Of a stretch of DNA of 52,260 nt, positions 27,859-36,458 are shown one piece after another. How positions within the stretch are numbered: the first letter of the stretch is position 1; every line of letters starts with the position of its first letter. Under the pieces are notes generated by a model. It did not search any database and was not told the DNA's origin. It was given only the letters and a program-made list of their open reading frames with translations. The translations under genes and the position numbers were made by a program. This DNA is from Planctomycetota bacterium (GTDB taxonomy: Bacteria; Planctomycetota; PUPC01; JACPCR01): contig JAQBXN010000051.1 of the NCBI GenBank assembly GCA_027625095.1, positions 1-52,260 on the forward strand, in the 5' to 3' direction.

Positions 27859-29418
27859 TCAGCGGGTAAGTTCAAACACCTGGCACAGAGTAACCCCGAA
27901 CTTACCCCGCTCAAAAAGTGCTCCCTTGTTTTGACTTAATTTCTCTGCACGATCATCAAACATACCGCGCCGGTGTACGAGGATGAGCCAGTCCGCCGGT
28001 CTCTTCTGATAATCTACAAGCTGAAGGTCTTCGCGGAATGAGCCGAGATCGCGGTGGGCGATGGAGACCAGCTCGGGATACGGAAAGATGCCTACTGCCG
28101 TTCCCCGCGGCGCCCTCTCATTAACAAAGTTAATCACCTCCTGGTCTAATGCATCGCACCAGTAAGTTGTTTCGAGTCCGAGCCGCTGTGCCCCGGGCAG
28201 GCAGCCGGAGAACAAATTGTAATCGCTCAGGTAATACGGGTGTATCGATGCCAGCCAGGCCAACTGGATGATGGCGAGTATGCCGATCAGAAGATGAGCG
28301 GTCTTCTTTGAGAGATTCCATCGGGTCTCAGCCGCACACCATAAGGCCACCAGCCCTGGCCCGGCCAAGGCAGCCAGAAAAGGGTAAAGGGGCAGAAACA
28401 ATCGGACCCCGTCATAACGCGGAATACCGGGAAGCGATACGATGACAAACACAGCCAGCAAATTGCCGAATAACAACATTCGCCCCGGGTCATCCTTCCA
28501 GGCTCGTAGTTTGTTTCTAATCCCGTACCCAAAACCTGCAATTACCAGCAAAGGGTTAGTAAGAAGCAGCATGACCAGAGGGTAGTGAAAGGGCACATTG
28601 GCACAGTCAATGGAACGGTTGAAGTAGAAAACTGAAATCTGTGGACGCTTCTGAACGGAACCGGCATAGGCCTTGAGATGCTGCCAGGTATCCACCCACA
28701 TCAGAGGCCACAGGAAGAAAACAGGGAGAGCAAGCAAGAGGAACAGGCATGGCCGAAAGGCCTGTTCACGATGAAACAGAATCGCCCAGCCCACCAGCAA
28801 AAAGGGAAGTGGGAGTACCGTGGCCTTGGTGAGCAGAGAGGCTCCAAGCAGCAGCCCGGCGACAGGTTGCAACTTCGGTCGCTTAAATCCCTCTTCAAAG
28901 CAGACCGCGCTCGCAAACCAGAGAGCAGTCACATGCAAATCCAATGCTGCAAGATGTGCATGCCCGAACAGGCGCGGCGAAAGTGCCAGGCAAAGCGCGC
29001 TGACAATGCCAGAGACTTCATCGTGCCGATCAGCGATATATAAGAAGACAATCGATACCAGGCCGGCAAACACAATGGCCGTGGCAAGCCGACCGGCTAC
29101 CAGATCACCCAGCAATGGGCCAGTCAACCAGCGTGTGATCCCGATCCAGAGCTGTCCAAGTGGAGGGTGTGCCAGGCCCGAGATCTGTTTAGCCGAACCA
29201 TCCGGGCTCCAATATTTCAGAAGGATGTTGGTCTGTGTCGCGTCTGTGCCAATCCTCTGCAACCATGGGAAGTAGAAGAGATCTGCGGTCGTCAGGTAAG
29301 CAGGCTCGTCCCATGTCAGCCCCGGGCTATGGAGAGTGGCGAACAGCATCACAAAGACCAGTCCGAAAAGACCTGCCGCGATGTGTGCCTTGCGTTTTGC
29401 TGTTACATGCTCTTGCAT
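27859..29418 (-). CDS. Glycosyltransferase family 39 (ArnT/DolP-mannose transferase-like)
   Basis: A 519-residue membrane glycosyltransferase of the GT-C fold, with about eleven membrane segments. It has the catalytic-type acidic pair Asp37-Glu38 (LTWDEPAYLT) in the first periplasmic loop, and a later His/Arg-rich loop and YHDGVRLF-like region (GIPRYDGVRLFLPLYPF). Such enzymes move a sugar from an undecaprenyl-phosphate donor to lipid A or to Thr/Ser of exported proteins. The C-terminal ~100 residues form a soluble periplasmic domain. The gene is divergent from the alkyltransferase-like gene. Acceptor not known. No ribosome-binding site is obvious. Confidence 0.85.
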   Translation of the reverse strand: MQEHVTAKRKAHIAAGLFGLVFVMLFATLHSPGLTWDEPAYLTTADLFYFPWLQRIGTDATQTNILLKYWSPDGSAKQISGLAHPPLGQLWIGITRWLTGPLLGDLVAGRLATAIVFAGLVSIVFLYIADRHDEVSGIVSALCLALSPRLFGHAHLAALDLHVTALWFASAVCFEEGFKRPKLQPVAGLLLGASLLTKATVLPLPFLLVGWAILFHREQAFRPCLFLLLALPVFFLWPLMWVDTWQHLKAYAGSVQKRPQISVFYFNRSIDCANVPFHYPLVMLLLTNPLLVIAGFGYGIRNKLRAWKDDPGRMLLFGNLLAVFVIVSLPGIPRYDGVRLFLPLYPFLAALAGPGLVALWCAAETRWNLSKKTAHLLIGILAIIQLAWLASIHPYYLSDYNLFSGCLPGAQRLGLETTYWCDALDQEVINFVNERAPRGTAVGIFPYPELVSIAHRDLGSFREDLQLVDYQKRPADWLILVHRRGMFDDRAEKLSQNKGALFERGKFGVTLCQVFELTR

Positions 29419-29478
29419 GTCTGGAAGCTAATGCCAAATCTGAATGCTGTCTATTGTGCCAATCCGCCTGTCAGTCAA

Positions 29479-29835
29479 ATGCCACTGAAGAAAATTGCTG
29501 CTTATGAACGAATTCACAGCATCGTAAGGCAGATCCCGTTCGGCATGGTGGCGAGCTATGGCCAGATCGCCGAGATTGCCGGCGGCTGCACTGCCAGGAT
29601 GGTGGGCTGGGCAATGTCATCCTTACCGCCCGCATCGGATGTTCCCTGGCATCGGGTCATCAACTCAAAGGGCAAGATAAGCGTTAGATCAAGCGGGGAT
29701 GGCGAATGTCATCAGCGGGAACTGCTTGAAGCAGAAGGTGTGCAATTTGACGATTTCGGCAAAACGAGCTTCGAAGAATTCGGTTGCCTTCAGTATTTTT
29801 CAGTGGGCTGGACTCACTTTACGGCAAGGCCCTGA
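29479..29835 (+). CDS. Alkyltransferase-like protein (ATL)
   Basis: A 118-residue DNA-binding protein of the O6-alkylguanine-DNA alkyltransferase family. It keeps the helix-turn-helix and arginine-finger region (IPFGMVASYGQIAEIAGGCTARMVGWAM), but the normal active-site PCHR is PWHR (VPWHRVINSKGKI). Replacement of Cys by Trp means it cannot accept an alkyl group and instead should bind O6-alkylguanine and pass it to nucleotide excision repair, as described for ATL proteins. The ATG at 29479 is chosen because family members start here; the frame is open for 104 codons upstream in a region antisense to the GT39 gene. The 3' end overlaps the convergent methyltransferase gene by 22 bases. Confidence 0.9.
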   Translation: MPLKKIAAYERIHSIVRQIPFGMVASYGQIAEIAGGCTARMVGWAMSSLPPASDVPWHRVINSKGKISVRSSGDGECHQRELLEAEGVQFDDFGKTSFEEFGCLQYFSVGWTHFTARP

Positions 29836-30428
29836 TAAGTATATCCCAGCGGTTTCGGAACATTCTCCATATAAAACTCACGAATGTTTTCGAAGCTGAA
29901 ACCGGGCTTTTCAATAATGGCCCTCATGTTCCGATTCAGGTGGCATCCGACCGCGAAAACCTTCTGAAACGGGTTAAAAAAATTCTGCCAGCGTTGGACT
30001 CTGCGTTCGTTGCTCAGTCCATGCTCAACAAAGACCAGGCGGCCACCGGGGCGGAGGACGCGGTAAATTTCATTCATCGCCGAATCGATTTCTTTGATGC
30101 TGCAGAGCGTCCAGGTGCTGACGATGCAATCGAAGGATTCGTTCGCCATGGGCAGTTCCTTGCCATCGAGAATCTTGCAGTCGACTTCGATCCCAGATTC
30201 CTCAATTCGTTTGAGGGATTTTCGATTCATCCCCTCGCTCACTTCGACTGCCGTGATTTTTTCGACTCCAGCCGGGTAATGGGGGAGATTGAGGCCTGTG
30301 CCGAAACCGATTTCAAGAATTTCGCCGGCAACGTTTTCCAGGGCGTATTTGCGTATCCGCTCTAAATCCGGCGCGGACATCATCGTGTCACAGCAGACGG
30401 GGAAAATGTAATCAGCGTAGAGGCCCAT
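29814..30428 (-). CDS. Class I SAM-dependent methyltransferase
   Basis: A 204-residue Rossmann-fold methyltransferase. Motif I is EILEIGFGTGLNLPHYP (residues ~37-53), motif II TAVEVSEGM, and motif post-II FDCIVSTWTLCSI. The motif GGRLVFVEHGLS ends the core. The C-terminal half (FEN.REFYMENVPKPLGYTYQGLAVK) resembles phosphatidylethanolamine N-methyltransferase-like or ubiquinone/menaquinone-type methyltransferases (UbiE group). The substrate is unknown. I chose ATG 30428 (MGLYADYIFP); the frame extends 12 codons upstream. No ribosome-binding site is clear. Confidence 0.85.
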   Translation of the reverse strand: MGLYADYIFPVCCDTMMSAPDLERIRKYALENVAGEILEIGFGTGLNLPHYPAGVEKITAVEVSEGMNRKSLKRIEESGIEVDCKILDGKELPMANESFDCIVSTWTLCSIKEIDSAMNEIYRVLRPGGRLVFVEHGLSNERRVQRWQNFFNPFQKVFAVGCHLNRNMRAIIEKPGFSFENIREFYMENVPKPLGYTYQGLAVK

Positions 30429-30639
30429 GAATCTGATACCTTCTAACGACGCCCGCGGGGGCAACCAGGATCACCATCCTAATCTCACTCCCCAGGCAAC
30501 CTCCGGCCGAAACCCAATCTCCATCTTAATCTCATTCTTACTCGTTTATCCTCTCCAATCCGATTGGGCTTCGAGACAGCAGCCACGGATCTTTTCGCTT
30601 ACAAACACCCGCCCATCATCTGTAACGAAATCCAACGCC

Positions 30640-31989
30640 CTACTCGCTCATGCCAAGCAAGAATTCCGCATTGCTGTTCGCCTTTCGCATCCGCTCGATG
30701 AGGAGTTCCATCGCTTCGAGTGGGTTCATTTCGTTGAGCACTTTTCTGAGCACCCAGATTCGGTTGAGCTCTTCCTGGGTCAGAAGCAGCTCTTCTTTGC
30801 GAGTACCGGAACGATTCACGTCGATTGCAGGGAAGATACGGCGCTCGGCCAGGCGGCGATCAAGAACGAGTTCCATATTGCCCGTGCCTTTGAACTCTTC
30901 GAAGATGACCTCATCCATACGGCTGCCGGTCTCAATGAGCGCGGTGGCAATGATGGTCAGGCTTCCACCATCCTCAATATTGCGTGCAGCGCCGAAGAAT
31001 CGCTTGGGCTTCTGCAGTGCGCTGGCATCAATGCCTCCCGAAAGGATGCGGCCGCTGTGGGGCGCTTCGGTATTGTAGGCTCGGCCGAGGCGTGTGATGG
31101 AGTCAAGCAGGATGACTACATCACGCCCACATTCGGTCAATCGCTTGGCTTTTTCGATAACCATTTCCGAAACCTGGATATGCCGGCTGGCAGGCTCGTC
31201 AAATGTAGAAGAAATGACTTCCCCCCTGACTGTGCGTTGCATATCGGTGACTTCTTCCGGGCGCTCATCGATGAGAAGGACAATGAGGTAAATGTCCGGA
31301 TGGTTCTGAGTCAGACTGTTCGCTATCTTCTGAAGAAGGATCGTCTTTCCGGTACGGGGTGGCGAGACAATTAAACCGCGCTGACCTTTGCCAATGGGGG
31401 CAACGAGATCATGGATACGCATTTCCATGTCGGCGGGGCCGGTTTCGAGAATAAATCGTTCGTCAGGGTAGAGGGGGGTGAGGTCGTCGAAGCTTACGGG
31501 CTTCTTCTCTTCGTCTGGTTCTTCGAAGTTGATGGCATCTACTCTGAGGAGCGCGAAGTAGCGTTCGTTGTCCTTGGGCTGACGGATGAGCCCTGACACA
31601 TTGGTGCCGGTGCGCATACCGAACCGACGAATCTGAGAAGGCGAGATGTAGATATCATCCGGGCACGGCAGATAGCTGTAATCCGGTGTGCGGAGGAAAC
31701 CGAATCCATCCGGCAGCACTTCCAGGACACCCTCGCCGTACATCACACCATCCCGCTTGAGGCGATGTTCCAGGATTGCGTAGATGAGATCCTGCTTTTT
31801 CAGGCCGACGCCATCCTTCACCTCTTCCTCTTTTGCGAGGGCCTGAAGCTGTGTGACGGTCATTGCCTTCAGTTCGGCAATGCGCATGGCTGTCTGTGGC
31901 TTTTCGACCGGTGGGATGACGTCCGGCTCGGGCTTCTTCCCGCCCTCCTTTTTCGATGCCTTCTTTCTTGTGACTTTGCCGTCTGCCAT
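30640..31989 (-). CDS. rho: Transcription termination factor Rho
   Basis: 449-residue hexameric RNA helicase that ends transcription. The order is a basic, Lys-rich N-terminal stretch of about 30 residues, then a Rho N domain (AELKAMTVTQLQALAKEE), the RNA-binding cold-shock-like domain (GVLEVLPDGFGFLRTPDYSYLP), and the ATPase with Walker A (SPPRTGKT), Walker B (VVILLDSITR), and the Q- and R-loop blocks (NTEAPHSGRILSGGID). All are intact. The length is slightly above E. coli Rho. It lies 38 bases downstream of coaE and is probably co-transcribed. The start follows GGAG. An unusually long gap (about 210 bases) separates it from the next gene. Confidence 0.97.
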   Translation of the reverse strand: MADGKVTRKKASKKEGGKKPEPDVIPPVEKPQTAMRIAELKAMTVTQLQALAKEEEVKDGVGLKKQDLIYAILEHRLKRDGVMYGEGVLEVLPDGFGFLRTPDYSYLPCPDDIYISPSQIRRFGMRTGTNVSGLIRQPKDNERYFALLRVDAINFEEPDEEKKPVSFDDLTPLYPDERFILETGPADMEMRIHDLVAPIGKGQRGLIVSPPRTGKTILLQKIANSLTQNHPDIYLIVLLIDERPEEVTDMQRTVRGEVISSTFDEPASRHIQVSEMVIEKAKRLTECGRDVVILLDSITRLGRAYNTEAPHSGRILSGGIDASALQKPKRFFGAARNIEDGGSLTIIATALIETGSRMDEVIFEEFKGTGNMELVLDRRLAERRIFPAIDVNRSGTRKEELLLTQEELNRIWVLRKVLNEMNPLEAMELLIERMRKANSNAEFLLGMSE

Positions 31990-32027
31990 TTTGGTGTCTC
32001 CATCTATACGATGTTATCGAAGTTCGA

Positions 32028-32651
32028 TCATTCTTGCGGGGAACTCACCTGTTCCCAAAAGTCCTGGAGTTGTCGTCGAAGGAGCTCAACAGGGCCGTTG
32101 TTATCAATAATGATGTTCGCCTTGTTCCTCTTATCCTGAAGTTTTGTTTGAAAGCCCTCTCTCCGCTGCAATTCCTCCTTGTCCCAGCCTCTCTTTGCAC
32201 ACCGAGCCAGTCTGGTTTCGTCCGACACATCAAGAAAGAGAAGATGGTCACAGTCGCCTGAAAGTCCAAATTCTTCAAGTAATGCTGCATCTACGACCAC
32301 AAAGCCGTGAGTTTTATCAATTTGTCGCTGAAACTCTTCGAGCAATGGCGGATGAACGATACTGGTCAGTTTTTTCATCATCGACGGATCACCGAAAACG
32401 ATTTGCCCCAGTCGCTTGCGATCTACCTCACCGTCGGAAGTCCATATATCAGTCTCCCAGATCACCCTGAGTTGGTCTTTAATTCCTTCACGCTTCAGGA
32501 CTTCATGTCCTATCTGGTCGGCATCGATAACAGTAGCACCTGACTCAGAAAGAATCCTTGCGGCAGTAGATTTCCCGCTTCCGATACCGCCCATGATTCC
32601 TATCAACTTTTTCCAGGCCTGGGGCCGGGCAACACCATGTCCATTCTCCAT
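32028..32651 (-). CDS. coaE: Dephospho-CoA kinase
   Basis: 207-residue P-loop kinase that phosphorylates dephospho-CoA in the last step of CoA synthesis. The P-loop is GGIGSGKSTAA near the N terminus. ATVIDADQIGHEVL follows, with the conserved Asp-Ala-Asp and the substrate-binding region, then the lid-like stretch IVHPPLLEEF, and VVVDAALLEEFG. The ATG at 32651 is chosen; an in-frame opening extends 57 codons further upstream, but it is low-complexity and lies inside the leader. It heads the coaE-rho operon, with a strong sigma70-type promoter about 200 bases upstream. Confidence 0.95.
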   Translation of the reverse strand: MENGHGVARPQAWKKLIGIMGGIGSGKSTAARILSESGATVIDADQIGHEVLKREGIKDQLRVIWETDIWTSDGEVDRKRLGQIVFGDPSMMKKLTSIVHPPLLEEFQRQIDKTHGFVVVDAALLEEFGLSGDCDHLLFLDVSDETRLARCAKRGWDKEELQRREGFQTKLQDKRNKANIIIDNNGPVELLRRQLQDFWEQVSSPQE

Positions 32652-32851
32652 TACAAGCGTCAGAAATTTGGGATTTAGTAGGGCGAACGCCCGGGGGAGG
32701 ATAATTGAGATCGAGCGCAAGCCCCGTGTTTGAGGCTTCCGCCCCTGAGGAAGGATGTTTTGGGTGTTTTTCTTGACGAAGGGCTGGATAGCTTCCTTGC
32801 GCCAGACCGTTCGGGATGACAATTCTGTCGGCAGGTCGAATCGAGGCCGGG

Positions 32852-32880
32852 GTTCTAGCAGATACTCAAAGGGGTGTCAA
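32852..32880 (-). promoter_or_regulatory. Sigma70-type promoter for coaE-rho
   Basis: On the minus strand a perfect -35 TTGACA (32875-32880) is followed after 17 bases by TAGAAC (32852-32857), with TGC forming an extended -10. It is the best promoter-like sequence in the window. Confidence 0.7.
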
Positions 32881-32898
32881 CGCTGAACTTCCGGCCTG

Positions 32899-32927
32899 TT
32901 GACGGCCTTCAGATACCTGCCTAGAAT
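32899..32927 (+). promoter_or_regulatory. Sigma70-type promoter for the BRCT-like membrane protein
   Basis: TTGACG (32899-32904), a 17-base spacer, then TAGAAT (32922-32927), each with one mismatch to consensus. The -35 box is 18 bases from the -35 box of the divergent coaE promoter, so a regulator bound between could affect both. Confidence 0.65.
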
Positions 32928-33034
32928 CACTCGCTTTAAATGAAGAAACGTGTAATGGTTCGCCATAGTTAATCAGAAGCACCTGTTTCGGCAGGCACTT
33001 CCAAACCCGCATCCACTTACCTTCAGAATTACGC

Positions 33035-34504
33035 ATGGCTCGTAGTAAAAAGAAATCAGACCTCCCACTGGCCATTACAGTTGCAGCAGTCGTCTTCGGG
33101 GGGATTTTCGCCTTTCTGTCGTTCGCTCTTTTCCAGAAACTCGAGCAGACGAAGGGCGATCTCATAAAGGCCCAGAAAGAAACCGTAGCCCAGAGAGAGA
33201 TTGCCGAGGGGGTCCTCAGGAGTAGCGCGGAAGCCGCGGTAGTTATCCTTGGTGGCCGTAACACCAGGCTCGAAGCTGAACAGATAGCAATGGTTAAAGC
33301 CCTTGTCGCCGACAATAAAGACCTGGTCACCGACAGTGTTGCCGATAATGTAGCTGCCCTTTTGAGGGAGGTTCGACAGGGGACGGAATCCCTCAAAAAC
33401 CAAATCACTGATGCCGATACCAAACGTCAACTCGCACAGGACCTCCTGGAGAATGCCAAATCCCAGGCCCGCACCAACGAAGAAAACGCTGCCAGGGAAA
33501 TCGAAAACCTGAAGCAAACGAATGAAGTCATCAAGAAAGAACTGCAGGAGATTCAGAAGGTTCACAAGGAAGAAGTCACCAACCTGAAAAAGGCCCACAG
33601 CGACGCTCAGGTAACGTGGAAAGAGGATCTGTCAACGCAAAAGACTTTAGTGAATGACAAAAACAAAGCGATCGATGACAAGGACAAGGAGATTGCGAGG
33701 ATGGAAAAGCTGCTTGCCCCTGTTGAAGAGGTCGTAACGACACCGAACAAGCCTTACAAAGACAAGAATGAACTTGCGGATGGCAAAATCGTTTCAGTGG
33801 ACAATGAGCTCCGTTTGGCCGTAGTGGATATCGGTCGCAATACCGGGGTGAAACGAGGGATGCAGTTCAATGTCTTCAGAGACATTGGGGCATCAAAACG
33901 TCACCTGAAAGGCCAGGTCATTATCAAAAAGGTGTATGAACACATCAGTGAGGCATTCGTTACATATCAGCGCGGCCTGGGGCAGAATTTCTACATGCTT
34001 GGCGATTTTGATCAGCCGAGCCAGCCGGAGCTGGTCGAAATGATCAAGAACGAGGGCGGAAAAACCGTAGGTGAGTTTACGGTGAACACCAACTACCTGG
34101 TCGTAGGCAACAATGCACCTCGTGACGTGATCAAAGAAGCTGAAAACCTGCGAATCCCCATCCTTCGTGCCCATCAAGTCGAGGGATTCCTTACCTCACC
34201 GGATCGTATCAAGCCTTCCGACGTCTTGATTAATCCTGCATTCAGCACCAATAAGAAAGAGAAGTTTCTCCTTTTTGGAGATTTCAAGACTGCCAGCGTT
34301 CTCCTGCAGTTGCGTATCAGCAAATACGGAAGCGAGAGTGAAGCTGTAAATCAGCCTGATCAGGTAACGCCAGGCATTGACTACCTGGTGGTTGGGGCGC
34401 GCGGAACAGGGGATAGCAACACCTCTGAAATTTACAAAAAAGCCAACGAATTCGGCATCACAGTAATGCGTGAAGAAGAGCTTCTGGCTTTCCTTGAAGA
34501 ATAG
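33035..34504 (+). CDS. Membrane-anchored coiled-coil protein with two BRCT-like repeats
   Basis: A 489-residue protein I do not recognise as a whole. It has a basic N terminus and one membrane helix (about residues 12-35). A long charged coiled-coil region (about 36-235, rich in Lys, Glu and Gln) follows, then a beta-rich module (about 249-330, GKIVSVDNELRLAVVDIG, RGMQFNVFR) that resembles the small SH3/OB-like barrels of envelope-assembly proteins. Two C-terminal segments look alike: 345-388 (NTNYLVVGNNAPRDVIKEAE ... IPILRAHQVEGFL) and 445-489 (GIDYLVVGARGTG ... ITVMREEELLAFL). Both have the strand-turn-helix pattern and TxYLVVG motif of BRCT domains, otherwise typical of NAD-dependent DNA ligase. 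It precedes a PhyH gene by 29 bases. Fold calls are inference. Confidence 0.7.
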   Translation: MARSKKKSDLPLAITVAAVVFGGIFAFLSFALFQKLEQTKGDLIKAQKETVAQREIAEGVLRSSAEAAVVILGGRNTRLEAEQIAMVKALVADNKDLVTDSVADNVAALLREVRQGTESLKNQITDADTKRQLAQDLLENAKSQARTNEENAAREIENLKQTNEVIKKELQEIQKVHKEEVTNLKKAHSDAQVTWKEDLSTQKTLVNDKNKAIDDKDKEIARMEKLLAPVEEVVTTPNKPYKDKNELADGKIVSVDNELRLAVVDIGRNTGVKRGMQFNVFRDIGASKRHLKGQVIIKKVYEHISEAFVTYQRGLGQNFYMLGDFDQPSQPELVEMIKNEGGKTVGEFTVNTNYLVVGNNAPRDVIKEAENLRIPILRAHQVEGFLTSPDRIKPSDVLINPAFSTNKKEKFLLFGDFKTASVLLQLRISKYGSESEAVNQPDQVTPGIDYLVVGARGTGDSNTSEIYKKANEFGITVMREEELLAFLEE

Positions 34505-34533
34505 AGCGGCCCAGGCTGGCGGTTTGTCTGCTC

Positions 34534-35331
34534 ATGATCACCAAAGAACAGGTTGAGCAATTTGATACTCAGGGCGCAGTTACTATTGACACGCCACTGA
34601 CCTCCGATCAATTGGCCGCAGCACGCAGAGTATTTGATGAACTCCTGCCTCAGGCGGACCCGTCCTCAGGTGAGCTTCGAAACCGAGTCGGACAAACTGG
34701 AAACATCTTCGAACAGGAATTATTGGACATCCTCCAAAGCCCGTTTCTGGAAGATGTCGCAAAAAAAGTGCTCCGGGCAGAGGCGGTCACTTTCTTTCAG
34801 ACTGCAATCATAAAGGCATATCCCGAGCCGGGTGCGGAATTCAGATTTTCAGAGCACACGGACATCCAGTACTGCAGTTCTGATTTCGAATCCATCCCGC
34901 GTCGAATGGTGTGCAGCCATTTTCTGTGGCTGAATGATGTCAATGAAAAGCGCGCCCCCATGATGCATCGTCCGGGCAGCCATCTTCTGATCGCCCGGCA
35001 CAGACAGAATGATCCGGAATTGGCGAAAGCACCACCAGCAGTGAAAGGCACATCAAAGGAACATCTACCTGATTTGCCTTACTCAGAACCTGTGCCCGTG
35101 ACTGCCAGGGCAGGGCAGGTGAGTGTGCTTACCACATCCATGGTTCACGCTGGCTCTACAAATGTCGATAAAGAGCCCCGGTACGCTTTTGTCATCACAT
35201 TTCATCCCAGGAACTTTTATATCGGTCTACCGGAGAGTCAGGCGCAGGCAAAAATAAAATACGACAGAGAGCTGCAAGAACATCTCCGATCCGACCGGCG
35301 GCATCTGATTGACACGACCTGGCAGGGCTGA
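34534..35331 (+). CDS. Phytanoyl-CoA dioxygenase (PhyH) family protein
   Basis: A 265-residue Fe(II)/2-oxoglutarate oxygenase, shorter than the PhyH protein at 17160 and clearly divergent from it. The iron-binding H-x-D is seen as FSEHTDIQYC (about residues 108-110), and the distal His in TTSMVHAGSTNVDKEPRYAFVITF, with an Arg for 2-oxoglutarate. The N-terminal ~90 residues are the usual helical PhyH lead-in (QFDTQGAVTIDTPLTSDQLAAAR). It lies 29 bases after the BRCT-like membrane gene, so may be on the same transcript. Substrate unknown. Confidence 0.87.
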   Translation: MITKEQVEQFDTQGAVTIDTPLTSDQLAAARRVFDELLPQADPSSGELRNRVGQTGNIFEQELLDILQSPFLEDVAKKVLRAEAVTFFQTAIIKAYPEPGAEFRFSEHTDIQYCSSDFESIPRRMVCSHFLWLNDVNEKRAPMMHRPGSHLLIARHRQNDPELAKAPPAVKGTSKEHLPDLPYSEPVPVTARAGQVSVLTTSMVHAGSTNVDKEPRYAFVITFHPRNFYIGLPESQAQAKIKYDRELQEHLRSDRRHLIDTTWQG

Positions 35332-35406
35332 GAATGACCAGCTCTAGGACGAGCGCTCGAAATTGAGCCACCCAACACGTATCCCATCATCAATTGGAGT
35401 AGAGCA

Positions 35407-36375
35407 ATGCGAAATTCCCTTTTATCCATCGCTGCCGCAGCGCTTGTGCTGAACGTCTGCACAGCCCAGGAAAAGATCATGGTCCTAATTGTTGACGGCC
35501 AAAATAACCACAACTGGAAGGCCATGACCCCGGTCATGAAATCGGAACTGGAGAAGACCGGCATCGTCTCCGTCGACGTTTCAACCTCACCCTCGAGACC
35601 CCCTGGCCCCCCACGCCCCCAAAAGGGTCTTCCGCCCCCAGAGAATAGCGAAGAGCAGAAAAAGGAACGAGCCGACCTCACGGCCAAACTCATGAAACAG
35701 TTCGAAGACTGGAATCCTGAATTCGCAGGCTACCAGGTTGTCATCAGCAACTACAACGGCCAACTCTGGGGCGAGCAGACGCGAAAGGATTTCGAGGCAT
35801 ATATCAGCGGAGGCGGGACGGCCCTCATCATCCACGCGGCCAATAATGCCTTCCCTGAATGGAAGGAATACAACCAGATGATCGGCCTCGGCTGGCGTAA
35901 CAACAAATTCGGTATCGGGTATTACTACGACGATGATGGCAAACTCATCGTCCGCAAACTGGGCGAAGAGCGCAGCACAGGCCACGGCAGCCAGCACGAG
36001 TTCCCAATCACCATCCGCGACACAAACCATCCCATCACCAAGGGGATGCCAGAGGTCTGGCTCCATGCACAGGACGAGCTTTACCACGGGCAGCGCGGCC
36101 CCGGCGAGAACATGCAGATACTGGCCAGCGCTTTCTCATCCAAGGAAAGAAACGGCACTGGTGTTCACGAACCAATGATCTGGATCATTCCCTATGGAAA
36201 GGGAAAGGTCATCACCAACGTCATGGGCCACGAGAATAAAAAGTCTCTCCAGTGCATCGGATTCATCACCCTGATGAACCGCTCGGTGGAATGGCTTGCC
36301 ACCGGTAAAGTAACAACTGGCATCCCAGAGAACTTCCCGACCAAAGACAAGTCGAGTTCGATTAACGAGAAATAG
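35407..36375 (+). CDS. Secreted ThuA-domain protein
   Basis: A 322-residue protein with a Sec signal peptide (RNSLLSIAAAALVLNVCTAQ) and a ThuA domain. It has the first strand IMVLIVDGQNNHNWK, then a proline-rich insert (about residues 60-80), GYQVVISNYNGQLWG, GGGTALIIHAANNAFPEW and the C-terminal MIWIIPYGKGKVITNVMGHENKKS. ThuA proteins in many planctomycete-like genomes occur with glycoside-processing genes; this one follows a PhyH gene by 75 bases. It is a paralog of the ThuA protein at 13313, though only the fold and a few blocks are shared. Reaction unknown. Confidence 0.87.
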   Translation: MRNSLLSIAAAALVLNVCTAQEKIMVLIVDGQNNHNWKAMTPVMKSELEKTGIVSVDVSTSPSRPPGPPRPQKGLPPPENSEEQKKERADLTAKLMKQFEDWNPEFAGYQVVISNYNGQLWGEQTRKDFEAYISGGGTALIIHAANNAFPEWKEYNQMIGLGWRNNKFGIGYYYDDDGKLIVRKLGEERSTGHGSQHEFPITIRDTNHPITKGMPEVWLHAQDELYHGQRGPGENMQILASAFSSKERNGTGVHEPMIWIIPYGKGKVITNVMGHENKKSLQCIGFITLMNRSVEWLATGKVTTGIPENFPTKDKSSSINEK

Positions 36376-36458
36376 TTTGTGTAAACACAGGTCGGGAGAA
36401 CTCCAGATCTTTGTTTCTTCAGTTCCGGCCTCCCAGTCAGTTCCCTTTGAGCGACCTC

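Larger units (their letters stand above)
32652..33034. other. Divergent promoter region with long coaE leader
   Basis: A 383-base gap between coaE (-) and the BRCT-like protein gene (+). It holds two back-to-back sigma70-type promoters (listed separately). The coaE transcript would have a leader of about 195 bases; it includes a small hairpin (gggc-gaac-gccc near 32684) and G/C-rich segments, but I recognise no riboswitch class. The + transcript would have a leader of about 100 bases. Confidence 0.45.
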
